A stretch of 64,000 nt of DNA from an uncultured Flavobacteriaceae bacterium (lineage in GTDB: Bacteria; Bacteroidota; Bacteroidia; Flavobacteriales; Flavobacteriaceae): contig CAJQMT010000015.1 in assembly GCA_905479475.1 (NCBI GenBank), forward strand, positions 1-64,000, written 5' to 3'. Positions 28,666 through 38,034 of this stretch are shown here, in pieces. Made by a program: the position numbers and the translations under genes. The notes beneath the pieces are model-generated. The model worked only from the letters and a program-made list of their open reading frames with translations. It was not told the DNA's origin and ran no database searches. Position 1 is the stretch's first letter; every line of letters begins with the position of its first letter.

Positions 28666-29286
28666 ATGGCAGAATTAATTAAAATATACGAGGAAAATAT
28701 CCAACCGAGACAGATTGAAAAAGTGGTTTCTATTTTGAAGAAAGGAGGTTTGGTGATCTATCCGACAGACACTGTATATGGTTTGGGATGTGATATCACC
28801 AATTTGAAAGCCATGCAAAATCTTGCGAAAATAAAGGGTGTGAAGCTTGAAAAAGCACAATTTTCATTTATTTGTAAAGATTTGAGCAATCTGTCAGATT
28901 ATGTAAAACAGATAGATTCCGCTACGTTTAAATTATTAAAAAGAGCGCTTCCTGGTCCTTATACTTTTATTCTGCCAGGCAGCAAAACCCTACCCAAAGC
29001 ATTCAAAAATAAAAAAACAGTGGGAATTCGCATTCCTGACAATCCAATAGCCTTAGAATTGGTTCGTTTGTTAGGAAATCCTATTGTTTCCACATCGATT
29101 CATGACGAAGACGCCTTGTTAGAATACACAACCGATCCTGAACTGATTTATGAAAAATGGAACAATCTTGTGGATGTGGTTGTTGATGGAGGCTCTGGAG
29201 GCAATCGCGCCTCGACTATTATTGATTTAACAGATGTAGAACCTGTTGTAATTCGTGAAGGAAAAGGGAATTTGGATGTCTTGTAA
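28666..29286 (+). CDS. L-threonylcarbamoyladenylate synthase family (Sua5/YciO/YrdC)
   Basis: GGLVIYPTDTVYGLGCDITN; LPGPYTFILPGS; KKTVGIRIPDNPIALELVRLLGNPIVSTSI. ATG at 28666. Confidence 0.92.
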   Translation: MAELIKIYEENIQPRQIEKVVSILKKGGLVIYPTDTVYGLGCDITNLKAMQNLAKIKGVKLEKAQFSFICKDLSNLSDYVKQIDSATFKLLKRALPGPYTFILPGSKTLPKAFKNKKTVGIRIPDNPIALELVRLLGNPIVSTSIHDEDALLEYTTDPELIYEKWNNLVDVVVDGGSGGNRASTIIDLTDVEPVVIREGKGNLDVL

Positions 29287-29293
29287 AAAAAAT

Positions 29294-30289
29294 CTAAACG
29301 ATTTTGTCAGATTTTTTGATATTTAAAACAAAATAGCTCCAAACAATACTTTTCGATTTGTTGTAATTTAAAATTTTTGGAGTCGCCAATCTTTTTGCAA
29401 TCATTTTTCTGAGATGCAAGTAAAAACTCATGTGTGCTCTTAAAATCGCAAAGGTATGAATGGGACGACCTTGTAAAATAAAATAAAGTCCAGCGACACC
29501 GTCCAAAACCATTCTCATAAATACAATGACGCCTATTTTACGAGTTGGCAGGTTTTTGACCAATGTGAACAAACTATTTCTAAAGTTTAAAAATGTTTTC
29601 AAAGAGTTGGCTTCGTTCAGCGTGCCTCCACCGAGATGGTATACTGTAGATTTTCCTACATATTGAATGTTATGGTTTGTATTTCTTGTTCTCCAACACA
29701 AATCAATTTCTTCTTGGTGTGCAAAATAATCTTCGTCAAAACCCTTCAATTCATGATAAACAGCTGTTCTTATGAAAAAACAAGCTCCGGATGCCCAATT
29801 GATGTCTATAGTATCGTTGTATTGTTGCTTGTCTGTTTCGAGAGAATTGAAAATTCTCCCTCTGCAATAAGGATAGCCCAAGGCGTCTAAAAAACCTCCC
29901 GCAGCACCTGCGTACTCAAACCTGTTTTTGTTTTTGTAGTCCAAAATTTTAGGTTGAATGATCGCAGTATTTTTGTTCTTTTGAAAGGTTTCAATAATTG
30001 GGAGTAACCAATTTTCAGTGACTTCTACATCTGAATTGACAAGTGCATAAATATCTGCGTCAATGTTTTGTAAAGCGTCGTTGTATCCTTTTGCAAACCC
30101 ACCATTTTCTTTGTTCTGTATAATTTTCACAGTAGGAAAATTAGACTGAATAAAAGAAATAGAACTGTCGGAAGAAGCATTGTCAGCAATATAGATTTCT
30201 GCTTGAGAGCTGTGAGTAACAATAGAAGGTAAAAATGTTTCTAATAGTTTTTTACCGTTCCAATTTAAGATGACGACTGCAATTTTCAC
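29294..30289 (-). CDS. Family 2 glycosyltransferase
   Basis: VKIAVVILNWNGKKLLETFLPSI; IYIADNASSDSSISFI; DIYALVNSDVEVTENWL; WASGACFFIRTAVYHELKGFDEDYFAHQEEIDLCWR. Probable GTG start at 30289. Confidence 0.9.
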   Translation of the reverse strand: MKIAVVILNWNGKKLLETFLPSIVTHSSQAEIYIADNASSDSSISFIQSNFPTVKIIQNKENGGFAKGYNDALQNIDADIYALVNSDVEVTENWLLPIIETFQKNKNTAIIQPKILDYKNKNRFEYAGAAGGFLDALGYPYCRGRIFNSLETDKQQYNDTIDINWASGACFFIRTAVYHELKGFDEDYFAHQEEIDLCWRTRNTNHNIQYVGKSTVYHLGGGTLNEANSLKTFLNFRNSLFTLVKNLPTRKIGVIVFMRMVLDGVAGLYFILQGRPIHTFAILRAHMSFYLHLRKMIAKRLATPKILNYNKSKSIVWSYFVLNIKKSDKIV

Positions 30290-30378
30290 AAATAATTGAA
30301 TGCTTGTTGAGAAATACAAACATACTTTAAATTAATGATTCTCAAAGAAAATCCTTTTGTTAAATTAGAACTAAATAT

Positions 30379-31257
30379 TTAAAATGGAAACGCAGGAAAC
30401 AAACGCTTGAATTTTTCCGGAGGACTTGTTTTGAAAAATAAGTTTTTATTTGAAAACGGATGTGTAAATTCTAGCCCATAGGCATGTAGGTAAAGACCAT
30501 TTCCAGTATGTTTTTTTCCGTTAATGCCATAAATGATGTCTCCTAAAATAGGATTTCCAAGTTGGGCTAAGTGCTTTCGCAATTGGTGCTTTCTTCCTGT
30601 TTTAGGACAAAGTTTCACAAGATTTAATGCTTGATATTTTTGAGAATTCAACGAGTGAAGAATTTCGTAGTTTGTTTCGGAAGCCTTTTGATCAATCGGT
30701 GTTTCGATGACTCCCGTGTTTTTTTGCCTTCCAATGGTAACTGCCAGGTATGTTTTTTTTATTTTTTTTATTTCAAACAGACGATTCAATAGAATGACCG
30801 CTTTGGACGTTTTTCCAATCAATAAAATGCCACTTGTGGGATGGTCCAAACGGTGAATGGGCTCGGGTCTTTGGAGAGCATCGGTCTGAGTACTCGGACG
30901 TAGGTTTTTTGGAAGCGCATTTTCTAGAGTCCATTTTTTGTTACCACTTACTGTAATTCCTGGAGGTTTGTGTACCAAAGCCAAATAATCGTCTTCAAAT
31001 AAGACCTTGAGAGGGATGTCTATTTCAGGTTTTTTCTGGGTGCTGTCTTCGTACAAACAGATGGTTTCTCCTCCAGTCAGAAAATCGGCTGTTGAAGAAA
31101 TATTGTGATTGATGGTGATTCGTTTTTTTTTCAAGGCTTTTTTCCACGCGCTTTTGCTTTGGATTCGTGTGTAGGAAGATGCGTCAAAATCTTGAATGCG
31201 CAATTTTTCTTTTTGAATGGGTACGACGAAGGTGCTCAATATTCTTTTCTCGGACAT
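30379..31257 (-). CDS. RluA-family pseudouridine synthase
   Basis: PEPIHRLDHPTSGILLIGKTSKA (catalytic HRLD); LCPKTGRKHQLRKHLAQLGNPILGDIIYG. Confidence 0.92.
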   Translation of the reverse strand: MSEKRILSTFVVPIQKEKLRIQDFDASSYTRIQSKSAWKKALKKKRITINHNISSTADFLTGGETICLYEDSTQKKPEIDIPLKVLFEDDYLALVHKPPGITVSGNKKWTLENALPKNLRPSTQTDALQRPEPIHRLDHPTSGILLIGKTSKAVILLNRLFEIKKIKKTYLAVTIGRQKNTGVIETPIDQKASETNYEILHSLNSQKYQALNLVKLCPKTGRKHQLRKHLAQLGNPILGDIIYGINGKKHTGNGLYLHAYGLEFTHPFSNKNLFFKTSPPEKFKRLFPAFPF

Positions 31258-31260
31258 AGG

Positions 31261-32121
31261 CTACTGATAAGACCATAGTAAAATACGACTTATTTTGTTG
31301 CCGTGTTCCATAGGGATTGTTTTGAAACGCGTGGCTTTTGCCTTTTTAAGTACAACTTTCAAAGGACGAATATTTTCTTTTTTTGAAACAAGGCTTGTAA
31401 ACCAAGTGACCTGCTTTTTGAAATACTGGCTTTCGCGAATCGTATTTTTTAAAAACAAAAGTTCGCCTCCTTGGCACCACAATTCGTGGTGTTGTCCTCC
31501 AAAATTTAAGGCATTGGAGGTATTCAAATTGTTTGCTTTTCGCAATGTTCCTTTTCGTGCGGCTTCTTCTGAAGAATGAAAAGGAGGATTGCAAATGCTG
31601 CAATCAAAGGTCTCACCTTCTTTGACAATGCCATTGAAAATATGGTTGGCGTTGCTTTGTTGTCGGAGTTCAATAGCGTTTTTTAAAAAAGGGTGGGCAT
31701 CCAAGTTTTTTTGCGCTGCTTCCAACGATTTTTTTTCGATATCAGAACCCACAAATTGCCATCCGTATTCTTGGTGACCTACCATGGGGTATATGCAATT
31801 GGCACCCACACCAATATCCAAACATCGGATATTTTTTTCCCCGTCAAACAGATCTGCCATATGATGGAGGTAGTCCACACGACTGGGAATGGGAGGCATG
31901 AGGTAGCCCTTGGGAATTTCCCAATTTGGAATTCCGTAGTGTTTTTGGAGCAGGGTTTTGTTGAGTGTTTTTACTGCTTCGGGGTCTGAAAAATCAATGC
32001 TTGTATGACCATTTGAATTCTCAAAAAGAAAAGAATTCAAATGAGGGTTGGTCTTTGTAAGACTCTCAAAATCGTATCCGTTTTTATGTTTGTTCCGAGG
32101 GTGGAATGATTTTTCTGGCAT
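31261..32121 (-). CDS. rlmF: 23S rRNA (adenine1618-N6)-methyltransferase
   Basis: RNKHKNGYDFESLTKTNPHL; CLDIGVGANCIYPMVGHQEYGWQFVGSDIE; DCSICNPPFHSS. Probable start MPEKSFHPRNKH at 32121. Confidence 0.92.
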   Translation of the reverse strand: MPEKSFHPRNKHKNGYDFESLTKTNPHLNSFLFENSNGHTSIDFSDPEAVKTLNKTLLQKHYGIPNWEIPKGYLMPPIPSRVDYLHHMADLFDGEKNIRCLDIGVGANCIYPMVGHQEYGWQFVGSDIEKKSLEAAQKNLDAHPFLKNAIELRQQSNANHIFNGIVKEGETFDCSICNPPFHSSEEAARKGTLRKANNLNTSNALNFGGQHHELWCQGGELLFLKNTIRESQYFKKQVTWFTSLVSKKENIRPLKVVLKKAKATRFKTIPMEHGNKISRILLWSYQ

Positions 32122-32407
32122 TTGTTCTGGGACGTCTTTTATGGCTCTATGCTGCAAAGATACAATTATGAGAGTTGGAAAGCACAAGTCCTGCCTCATC
32201 TAAAAAAATAAATACTAAGAACGAATAGAAACTATCGGGTCCTCTCAGATATTAGTAATGGGGGTGAATGCCAATTGTTAATAGGTTGTCTCTGGTTTTT
32301 TGTTTTCCTGCGAACAAAATTTTTAACATTGCCTTAGATAAAAAAAATACAACAACAATTTCATCGTATTTATTCTTTAAACAAGATGCTCTTTAAGTAA
32401 ATCATCG

Positions 32408-32415
32408 TATTTTTG
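32408..32415 (+). promoter_or_regulatory. Candidate -7 element TATTTTTG upstream of cinA
   Basis: Matches TAnnTTTG about 100 nt before the cinA ATG; no convincing -33 element seen. Confidence 0.4.
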
Positions 32416-32513
32416 GCCGCATTAGAGAAAACCTCTCCAACCAACAGTTGATAACCATGGAAAACGGCTGTATGGAAGCAGTGTGTGATCCATCAAATAA
32501 GACATAGAAATAG

Positions 32514-33767
32514 ATGAAAGCAGAAATCATAACGATTGGAGATGAAATTTTAATCGGTCAAATTGTGGATACCAATTCACAATGGATGGGGGTAGAATTG
32601 AATAAAATAGGGGTTTCTGTGTCTCAAATTACTTCGATTCAAGACAACACGGCGCATATTTTAAAAGCGTTCAAGGAGGCATCCGAAAATGCAGATATTG
32701 TTCTTGTAACAGGTGGTTTGGGACCTACCAAAGACGACATTACCAAACACGCATTTGCTACATTTTTTGAAGACGAATTGGTTTTAGATACAGCTGTTGT
32801 AGACCATGTAAAGGCAATGTTTGCCAAAAGAGGAATTCCCTTTTCTGATTTGAACAGAGACCAAGGTTTGGTGCCTTCAAAGAGCATCGTATTGCACAAT
32901 GCCCTAGGTACGGCACCTGGGATGTGGATAGAGGAAAAAGGGACTGTATTTGTAAGCATGCCCGGGGTTCCCTACGAAATGAAAGGCTTGATGACTGGAG
33001 AGGTACTGCCAAGGCTTCAAGAAAAATTTACATTGCCTTATATTCAACACACCACCCTAATGACTTATGGAATGGGGGAGAGTTCCTTGTCTGAAAAAAT
33101 AGAAGACTGGGAAGACAAACTTCCATCACATATCAGTTTGGCGTATTTGCCTTCGCCAGGTGTGGTAAAATTGCGTTTGTCGGGCAAAAGTTTTGACAAA
33201 GACAAATTAGCGCTAGAAATTGCCACAGAAGTACGTGCATTGGAAAAATTAATACCGGAGCTAATTGTAGGTTTTGATAGAGAAGAAACCATACAAGTAG
33301 TATTGGCAGAGATGTTGAAAGAAAATAAAAGGACCTTATCTTTGGCAGAGAGTTGTACAGGAGGTTTTATAGCGCAATTGTTTACAGCAATTTCAGGTGC
33401 GTCAAGTTTTTTTAAAGGTGCTTTGGTGGCGTACACAGAAGCCATCAAAAAACAAGAGCTGGGTGTGTCTCAAAATTTACTTGACCAATACTCGGTAGTG
33501 AGCAAAGAAGTAGTGGCTCAAATGGCCTTGGGGGCAAGGGAAAAGTTTGATACAGATTTTGCAATAGCTACCACGGGTAACGCAGGCCCATCGATTGATA
33601 ATACGGACAAATCCGTAGGAGTAGTTTGTATTGCAATAGCAACACCAAATGGTGTTTTTTCTGAAGAATTTAATTTCGGAAATCCAAGAGAGAAAGTGAT
33701 TCAAAGAAGTTCAAACAAAGCTTTGGAGCTATTGCGCAAAGAAATAATAAAAAACTATGCAAAATAG
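32514..33767 (+). CDS. cinA: CinA family nicotinamide-nucleotide amidase / competence-damage protein
   Basis: MKAEIITIGDEILIGQIVDTNSQWMG; VTGGLGPTKDDITK; LAESCTGGFIAQLFTAISGASSFFKGALVAYT. Confidence 0.95.
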   Translation: MKAEIITIGDEILIGQIVDTNSQWMGVELNKIGVSVSQITSIQDNTAHILKAFKEASENADIVLVTGGLGPTKDDITKHAFATFFEDELVLDTAVVDHVKAMFAKRGIPFSDLNRDQGLVPSKSIVLHNALGTAPGMWIEEKGTVFVSMPGVPYEMKGLMTGEVLPRLQEKFTLPYIQHTTLMTYGMGESSLSEKIEDWEDKLPSHISLAYLPSPGVVKLRLSGKSFDKDKLALEIATEVRALEKLIPELIVGFDREETIQVVLAEMLKENKRTLSLAESCTGGFIAQLFTAISGASSFFKGALVAYTEAIKKQELGVSQNLLDQYSVVSKEVVAQMALGAREKFDTDFAIATTGNAGPSIDNTDKSVGVVCIAIATPNGVFSEEFNFGNPREKVIQRSSNKALELLRKEIIKNYAK

Positions 33768-33771
33768 TTTG

Positions 33772-33799
33772 TTTGTAACTATAAATATTCGTTAATTTG
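33772..33799 (+). promoter_or_regulatory. Candidate promoter for the rpmB-rpmG operon
   Basis: TTTG (33772-33775), 17 nt, TAATTTG (33793-33799), 38 nt before the rpmB ATG. Confidence 0.5.
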
Positions 33800-33836
33800 C
33801 ACCTCGTTTAGAAATAATTACAAAAAGAGTATTAAG

Positions 33837-34073
33837 ATGTCTAGAGTTTGTGAACTTACAGGGAAAAAAGCAATGGTTGGGAACAATGTTTCTCACGCAT
33901 TGAATAGAACAAAAAGAAAATTTGACGCAAATTTAATTACAAAGCGTTTTTATATTCCAGAAGAAGATAAATGGATCAAGTTGAAAGTTTCTACTTCAGC
34001 TTTGAAGAATATCAACAAAAAAGGAATCACTGCAGTTTTGAAAGAAGCAAGAGCAAAAGGTTTTATCAAGTAA
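33837..34073 (+). CDS. rpmB: 50S ribosomal protein L28
   Basis: MSRVCELTGKKAMVGNNVSHALNRTKRKFDANL. Confidence 0.97.
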   Translation: MSRVCELTGKKAMVGNNVSHALNRTKRKFDANLITKRFYIPEEDKWIKLKVSTSALKNINKKGITAVLKEARAKGFIK

Positions 34074-34100
34074 AACACTTTTCTTAAAAAATATATAGAG

Positions 34101-34283
34101 ATGGCAAAAAAAGGAAATAGAATTCAGGTAATTTTAGAATGTACAGAGCACAAGGCTTCAGGTCAAGCAGGTACTTCTAGATACATTACAACGAAGAATA
34201 AAAAAAATACTCCAGATAGAATGGAATTGAAAAAATTCAATCCTATCTTGAAGAAAATGACTGTTCACAAAGAAATTAAATAA
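34101..34283 (+). CDS. rpmG: 50S ribosomal protein L33
   Basis: [52 protein letters not shown]. Confidence 0.97.
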   Translation: MAKKGNRIQVILECTEHKASGQAGTSRYITTKNKKNTPDRMELKKFNPILKKMTVHKEIK

Positions 34284-34291
34284 GGTAAGAC

Positions 34292-34444
34292 ATGGCAAAG
34301 AAATCAGTAGCAACGTTACAGACAGGTTCAAAAAGATTGTCGAAAGCTATCAAAATGGTAAAATCTCCAAAAACAGGAGCTTATACTTTTGTGGAAGCAA
34401 TTATGGATCCTTCTAAAGTAAAGGACTTTTTAAACAAAAAATAA
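34292..34444 (+). CDS. Small 50-aa protein (DUF4295-like), absent from the ORF track
   Basis: MAKKSVATLQTGSKRLSKAIKMVKSPKTGAYTFVEAIMDPSKVKDFLNKK*, 8 nt after rpmG stop and before a terminator. Confidence 0.9.
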   Translation: MAKKSVATLQTGSKRLSKAIKMVKSPKTGAYTFVEAIMDPSKVKDFLNKK

Positions 34445-34465
34445 ATTACACTCAAGACACTATAC

Positions 34466-34501
34466 GAAGCTACTTTCATTTTTGGAAGTAGCTTTTTTTT
34501 T
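34466..34501 (+). terminator. Intrinsic terminator of the rpmB-rpmG-DUF4295 operon
   Basis: GAAGCTACTT-TCATTTTTGG-AAGTAGCTTTTTTTTT. Confidence 0.85.
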
Positions 34502-34603
34502 ACGATCAGGTTAAATTTCATTTCAGTTTGAAATCAATTATATTTGTTTCTTGTAAAAAAAAGAAATTCGAAAAAATCACGAAGAAATGATGCAATAAGA
34601 AAC

Positions 34604-35557
34604 ATGAGCTTTTTAAAAAAAATATTTACCAAAGAAAAAAAGGAAACCTTAGACAAAGGATTGGAAAAATCCAAGACGAGTTTTTTTTCCAAACTGACCA
34701 AAGTGGTTGCTGGAAAGTCAAAAGTAGACGATGAGGTATTGGATGAGCTGGAAGAAGTATTGATTTCTTCCGATGTAGGTGTGGATACCACATTAAAAAT
34801 AATTGACAGAATTGAAGCGAGGGTTGCCAAGGACAAGTTTTTGGGAACAGATGCCTTGAATGAAATTTTACGTGACGAGATTGCCGGTCTGCTTGCGGAA
34901 ACCAATATTGGAAACGATACCGATTTTGCAATTCCAACAGGAAAAAATCCGTATGTATTGATGGTTGTTGGTGTGAATGGTGTTGGAAAAACAACCACGA
35001 TTGGAAAACTTGCGGCTCAATTTAAAAATAAAGGCTTGAAAGTGGTTTTAGGTGCGGCAGATACGTTTCGTGCAGCTGCGATCGATCAGTTGCAAGTATG
35101 GGCAGATCGAGTAGCAGTACCTCTCGTTCGTCAAGAAATGGGTTCAGACCCTGCTTCTGTTGCTTTTGATACGTTGAAATCAGCGGTAGCGCAAAATGCG
35201 GATGTCGTTATTATTGACACGGCAGGTCGATTGCACAACAAAGTGAATTTGATGAACGAGCTCACAAAAATCAAATGCGTGATGCAAAAAGTAGTGGCGG
35301 ATGCTCCTCACGATGTTTTATTGGTTTTGGATGGATCTACTGGTCAAAATGCTTTTGAGCAAGCAAAACAGTTTACAAAAGCGACAGAGGTAAGTTCTCT
35401 GGCTGTGACGAAATTGGATGGTACGGCCAAAGGAGGCGTTGTAATCGGGATATCAGACCAATTTCAAATTCCTGTGAAATACATCGGGGTGGGAGAAGGA
35501 ATTGACGACTTACAGGTTTTTAATAAAGTAGAATTTGTAGATTCTTTTTTTAAATAG
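34604..35557 (+). CDS. ftsY: Signal recognition particle receptor FtsY
   Basis: VVGVNGVGKTTTIGKLAAQFKNKG; GAADTFRAAAIDQLQVW; IIDTAGRLHNK; TKLDGTAKGG. ATG at 34604. Confidence 0.96.
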   Translation: MSFLKKIFTKEKKETLDKGLEKSKTSFFSKLTKVVAGKSKVDDEVLDELEEVLISSDVGVDTTLKIIDRIEARVAKDKFLGTDALNEILRDEIAGLLAETNIGNDTDFAIPTGKNPYVLMVVGVNGVGKTTTIGKLAAQFKNKGLKVVLGAADTFRAAAIDQLQVWADRVAVPLVRQEMGSDPASVAFDTLKSAVAQNADVVIIDTAGRLHNKVNLMNELTKIKCVMQKVVADAPHDVLLVLDGSTGQNAFEQAKQFTKATEVSSLAVTKLDGTAKGGVVIGISDQFQIPVKYIGVGEGIDDLQVFNKVEFVDSFFK

Positions 35558-35630
35558 ATAAGAATATTCTTCCTAATGTGCTCTGATCTTGACTTTAATT
35601 TTTTAAAAAGAACGGCGATATATAACAGCA

Positions 35631-35672
35631 GAAAACGGCTTTAAAAATAATTTTTGAAGCCGTTTTCTTATT
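35631..35672 (+). terminator. Hairpin after ftsY
   Basis: GAAAACGGCTT...AAGCCGTTTTC perfect 11-bp stem, then TTATTT. Confidence 0.65.
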
Positions 35673-35708
35673 TATGATTGTGTATTTTTGCAAACTAAAT
35701 ATGTATTG

Positions 35709-37019
35709 ATGAGAACAAAATCTACAAAACAAAATAAAATCAATGTGGTTACCTTGGGCTGCTCCAAGAATGTGTACGATTCAGAGGTGCTCATGGGGCA
35801 GTTGAAAGCCAATGACAAAGAGGTTGTTCATGAAGATGAAAAAGACGACGGGAATATTGTCGTAATCAATACATGTGGGTTTATAGGCAAGGCAAAAGAA
35901 GAATCAGTGAATACCATATTGTACTATGCGGAAAAAAAAATGGCAGGTGATGTGGACAAAGTTTTTGTGACAGGTTGTTTGAGTGAGCGTTACAAGCCAG
36001 ATCTTGAAAAAGAAATACCGGATGTAGACGCGTATTTTGGAACGCATGATTTGCCAAACTTATTGAAAGTCTTGGAAGCAGATTACAAGCACGAGCTGAT
36101 CGGAGAGCGTTTGACGACGACTCCAAAGCATTACGCTTATTTGAAAATTGCAGAAGGTTGTGATCGTCCGTGTTCTTTTTGTGCAATCCCTTTGATGCGA
36201 GGAAAGCACGTTTCTACACCTGTTGAAGAATTGGTGATAGAAGCCACGAAATTGGCAGAAAAAGGAATCAAAGAATTGATTTTAATTGCACAAGATTTGA
36301 CTTATTACGGGTTGGATATCTATAAAAAACGTGCCTTAGCTGATTTGTTAAAAGAGTTGGTGAAAGTAGAAGGAATTGAATGGATTCGATTGCATTATGC
36401 TTTTCCTGCTGGTTTTCCTGTAGATGTTTTAGAGGTGATGCGCACCGAACCAAAAGTGTGTCATTATTTGGACATTCCGTTGCAACATATCAATACGGAA
36501 ATTTTACAATCGATGCGCAGAGGTACGACGCATGAAAAAACGGTGAGTTTGATTGAAAAATTCAGAGAAGAAGTTCCACAAATGGCAATTCGTACTACTT
36601 TGATTGTAGGGTATCCTGGAGAAACAGAGGAAATATTCGAGGAATTGAAACAATGGGTTATCGACTCTCGTTTTGATCGTTTGGGGGCATTCGCATATTC
36701 TCATGAAGAAAACACCCATGCAGGAACTTTGAATGACGATGTGCCAGAAGAGGTGAAGGAGGCACGTGTTGCTGAAATTATGGAGATTCAAGCACAAATT
36801 TCTTTCGAGTTGAATCAAGAAAAAGTAGGGAAAACGATTAAATGTCTGTTTGATAGAAAGGATGGAAATTATTTTATCGGGCGTACAGAGTTTGACTCTC
36901 CAGATGTGGACAATGAAGTGATGATTGATGCCACTAAGCATTATGTGCAAGTTGGACAGTTTGTGAATGTGAAAATTATAGAGGCAGGTGATTTTGACTT
37001 GTACGGAGAACCTGTTTGA
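35709..37019 (+). CDS. rimO: Ribosomal protein S12 methylthiotransferase
   Basis: VVTLGCSKNVYDSEVLMGQL; INTCGFIGKAKEES; IAEGCDRPCSFCAIPLMRG. ATG at 35709, downstream of a TATTTTTG motif (35683-35690). Confidence 0.95.
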   Translation: MRTKSTKQNKINVVTLGCSKNVYDSEVLMGQLKANDKEVVHEDEKDDGNIVVINTCGFIGKAKEESVNTILYYAEKKMAGDVDKVFVTGCLSERYKPDLEKEIPDVDAYFGTHDLPNLLKVLEADYKHELIGERLTTTPKHYAYLKIAEGCDRPCSFCAIPLMRGKHVSTPVEELVIEATKLAEKGIKELILIAQDLTYYGLDIYKKRALADLLKELVKVEGIEWIRLHYAFPAGFPVDVLEVMRTEPKVCHYLDIPLQHINTEILQSMRRGTTHEKTVSLIEKFREEVPQMAIRTTLIVGYPGETEEIFEELKQWVIDSRFDRLGAFAYSHEENTHAGTLNDDVPEEVKEARVAEIMEIQAQISFELNQEKVGKTIKCLFDRKDGNYFIGRTEFDSPDVDNEVMIDATKHYVQVGQFVNVKIIEAGDFDLYGEPV

Positions 37020-37158
37020 TAAACTTGATTTTGCGAGAGAAAAGAATTATGAGGGTACGAGGTAAAGTATCGTCCTGAATACAATCTGTTGTCATGTGGG
37101 ATCACAGAACAAAAGCTGCTATATCACTTTATAGATCGAACTACGAGGTATACAAATT

Positions 37159-37935
37159 ATGAAAAAATCCTATTTTAACTGGAGTACAGGAAAAGATTCT
37201 GCATTGGCTTTGTACAAAATCCTTCAACAAAAAGAATTTACTGTTGAAAAACTTTTAACCAATGTGAATAGTGATTTTGGAAGGGTTTCGATGCACGGGT
37301 TGCGTGAGGAGTTATTGGATTTACAAGTTCAAAACCTAGGTTTTCCCTTGCAAAAAATACATTTCCCTGGCGATGTAAGTATGTCTTTGTATGACAAAAT
37401 CATGAAGGAAAACATGCAAAAGATTCAACAAGAAAAGTTGGAATATGCAGTTTTTGGTGATATTTTTTTGGAAGACTTGAAAGCCTATCGTGATACAAAA
37501 CTAGCAGAAGTAGGTTTGCAAGGAGTGTATCCTTTGTGGAAGCAAGATACAAAAGTATTGCTAAGTGAATTTTTGGATTTGGGATTCAAAGCGATAACCG
37601 TTTGTGTCAATGCAAAATTGTTGGACAAAAGTTTTGTAGGAAGAGTGTTAGACGAACAGTTCATAGCAGATTTGCCTAAAGATGTAGATGTCTGTGGTGA
37701 AAATGGAGAATTTCATACGTTTGTTTTTGACGGTCCTATTTTTAAAAAACCCGTGACTTTTGAGCTAGGAGAAAAGGTGTTGCGTACCTATAGCTCCAAT
37801 ACAGAAGGAACGGATGACAATTGTTCTAGTTATTTGGATCAAAAAAACGAGGACTGTTATCGAGATAAAACAGAAGAAAAATCTTGGGATACAGGCTTTT
37901 GGTATTGTGATCTGATTCCTGAAAAAGTAATTTGA
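37159..37935 (+). CDS. Dph6-like adenine nucleotide alpha-hydrolase / diphthine-ammonia ligase family protein
   Basis: KSYFNWSTGKDSALALYKIL (PP-loop); VFGDIFLEDLKAYRD; VDVCGENGEFHTFVFDGPIF. Confidence 0.88.
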   Translation: MKKSYFNWSTGKDSALALYKILQQKEFTVEKLLTNVNSDFGRVSMHGLREELLDLQVQNLGFPLQKIHFPGDVSMSLYDKIMKENMQKIQQEKLEYAVFGDIFLEDLKAYRDTKLAEVGLQGVYPLWKQDTKVLLSEFLDLGFKAITVCVNAKLLDKSFVGRVLDEQFIADLPKDVDVCGENGEFHTFVFDGPIFKKPVTFELGEKVLRTYSSNTEGTDDNCSSYLDQKNEDCYRDKTEEKSWDTGFWYCDLIPEKVI

Positions 37936-38034
37936 AAATAACCGGCAGCGCTTTGCTGATAGAAGCGTAAAGTATAGAAGTCTTGAAGTGAGCTGTTAAA
38001 AAGTAAGATGATACAAATTATGCTCGAAAAAAGA

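Noticed and set aside
34534-34998. 154-aa ORF antisense to ftsY
   Set aside because: Low-complexity Ser/Phe-rich antisense translation; ftsY is clearly the real gene.
36504-36950. 148-aa ORF antisense to rimO
   Set aside because: No recognisable motifs and fully contained within rimO.
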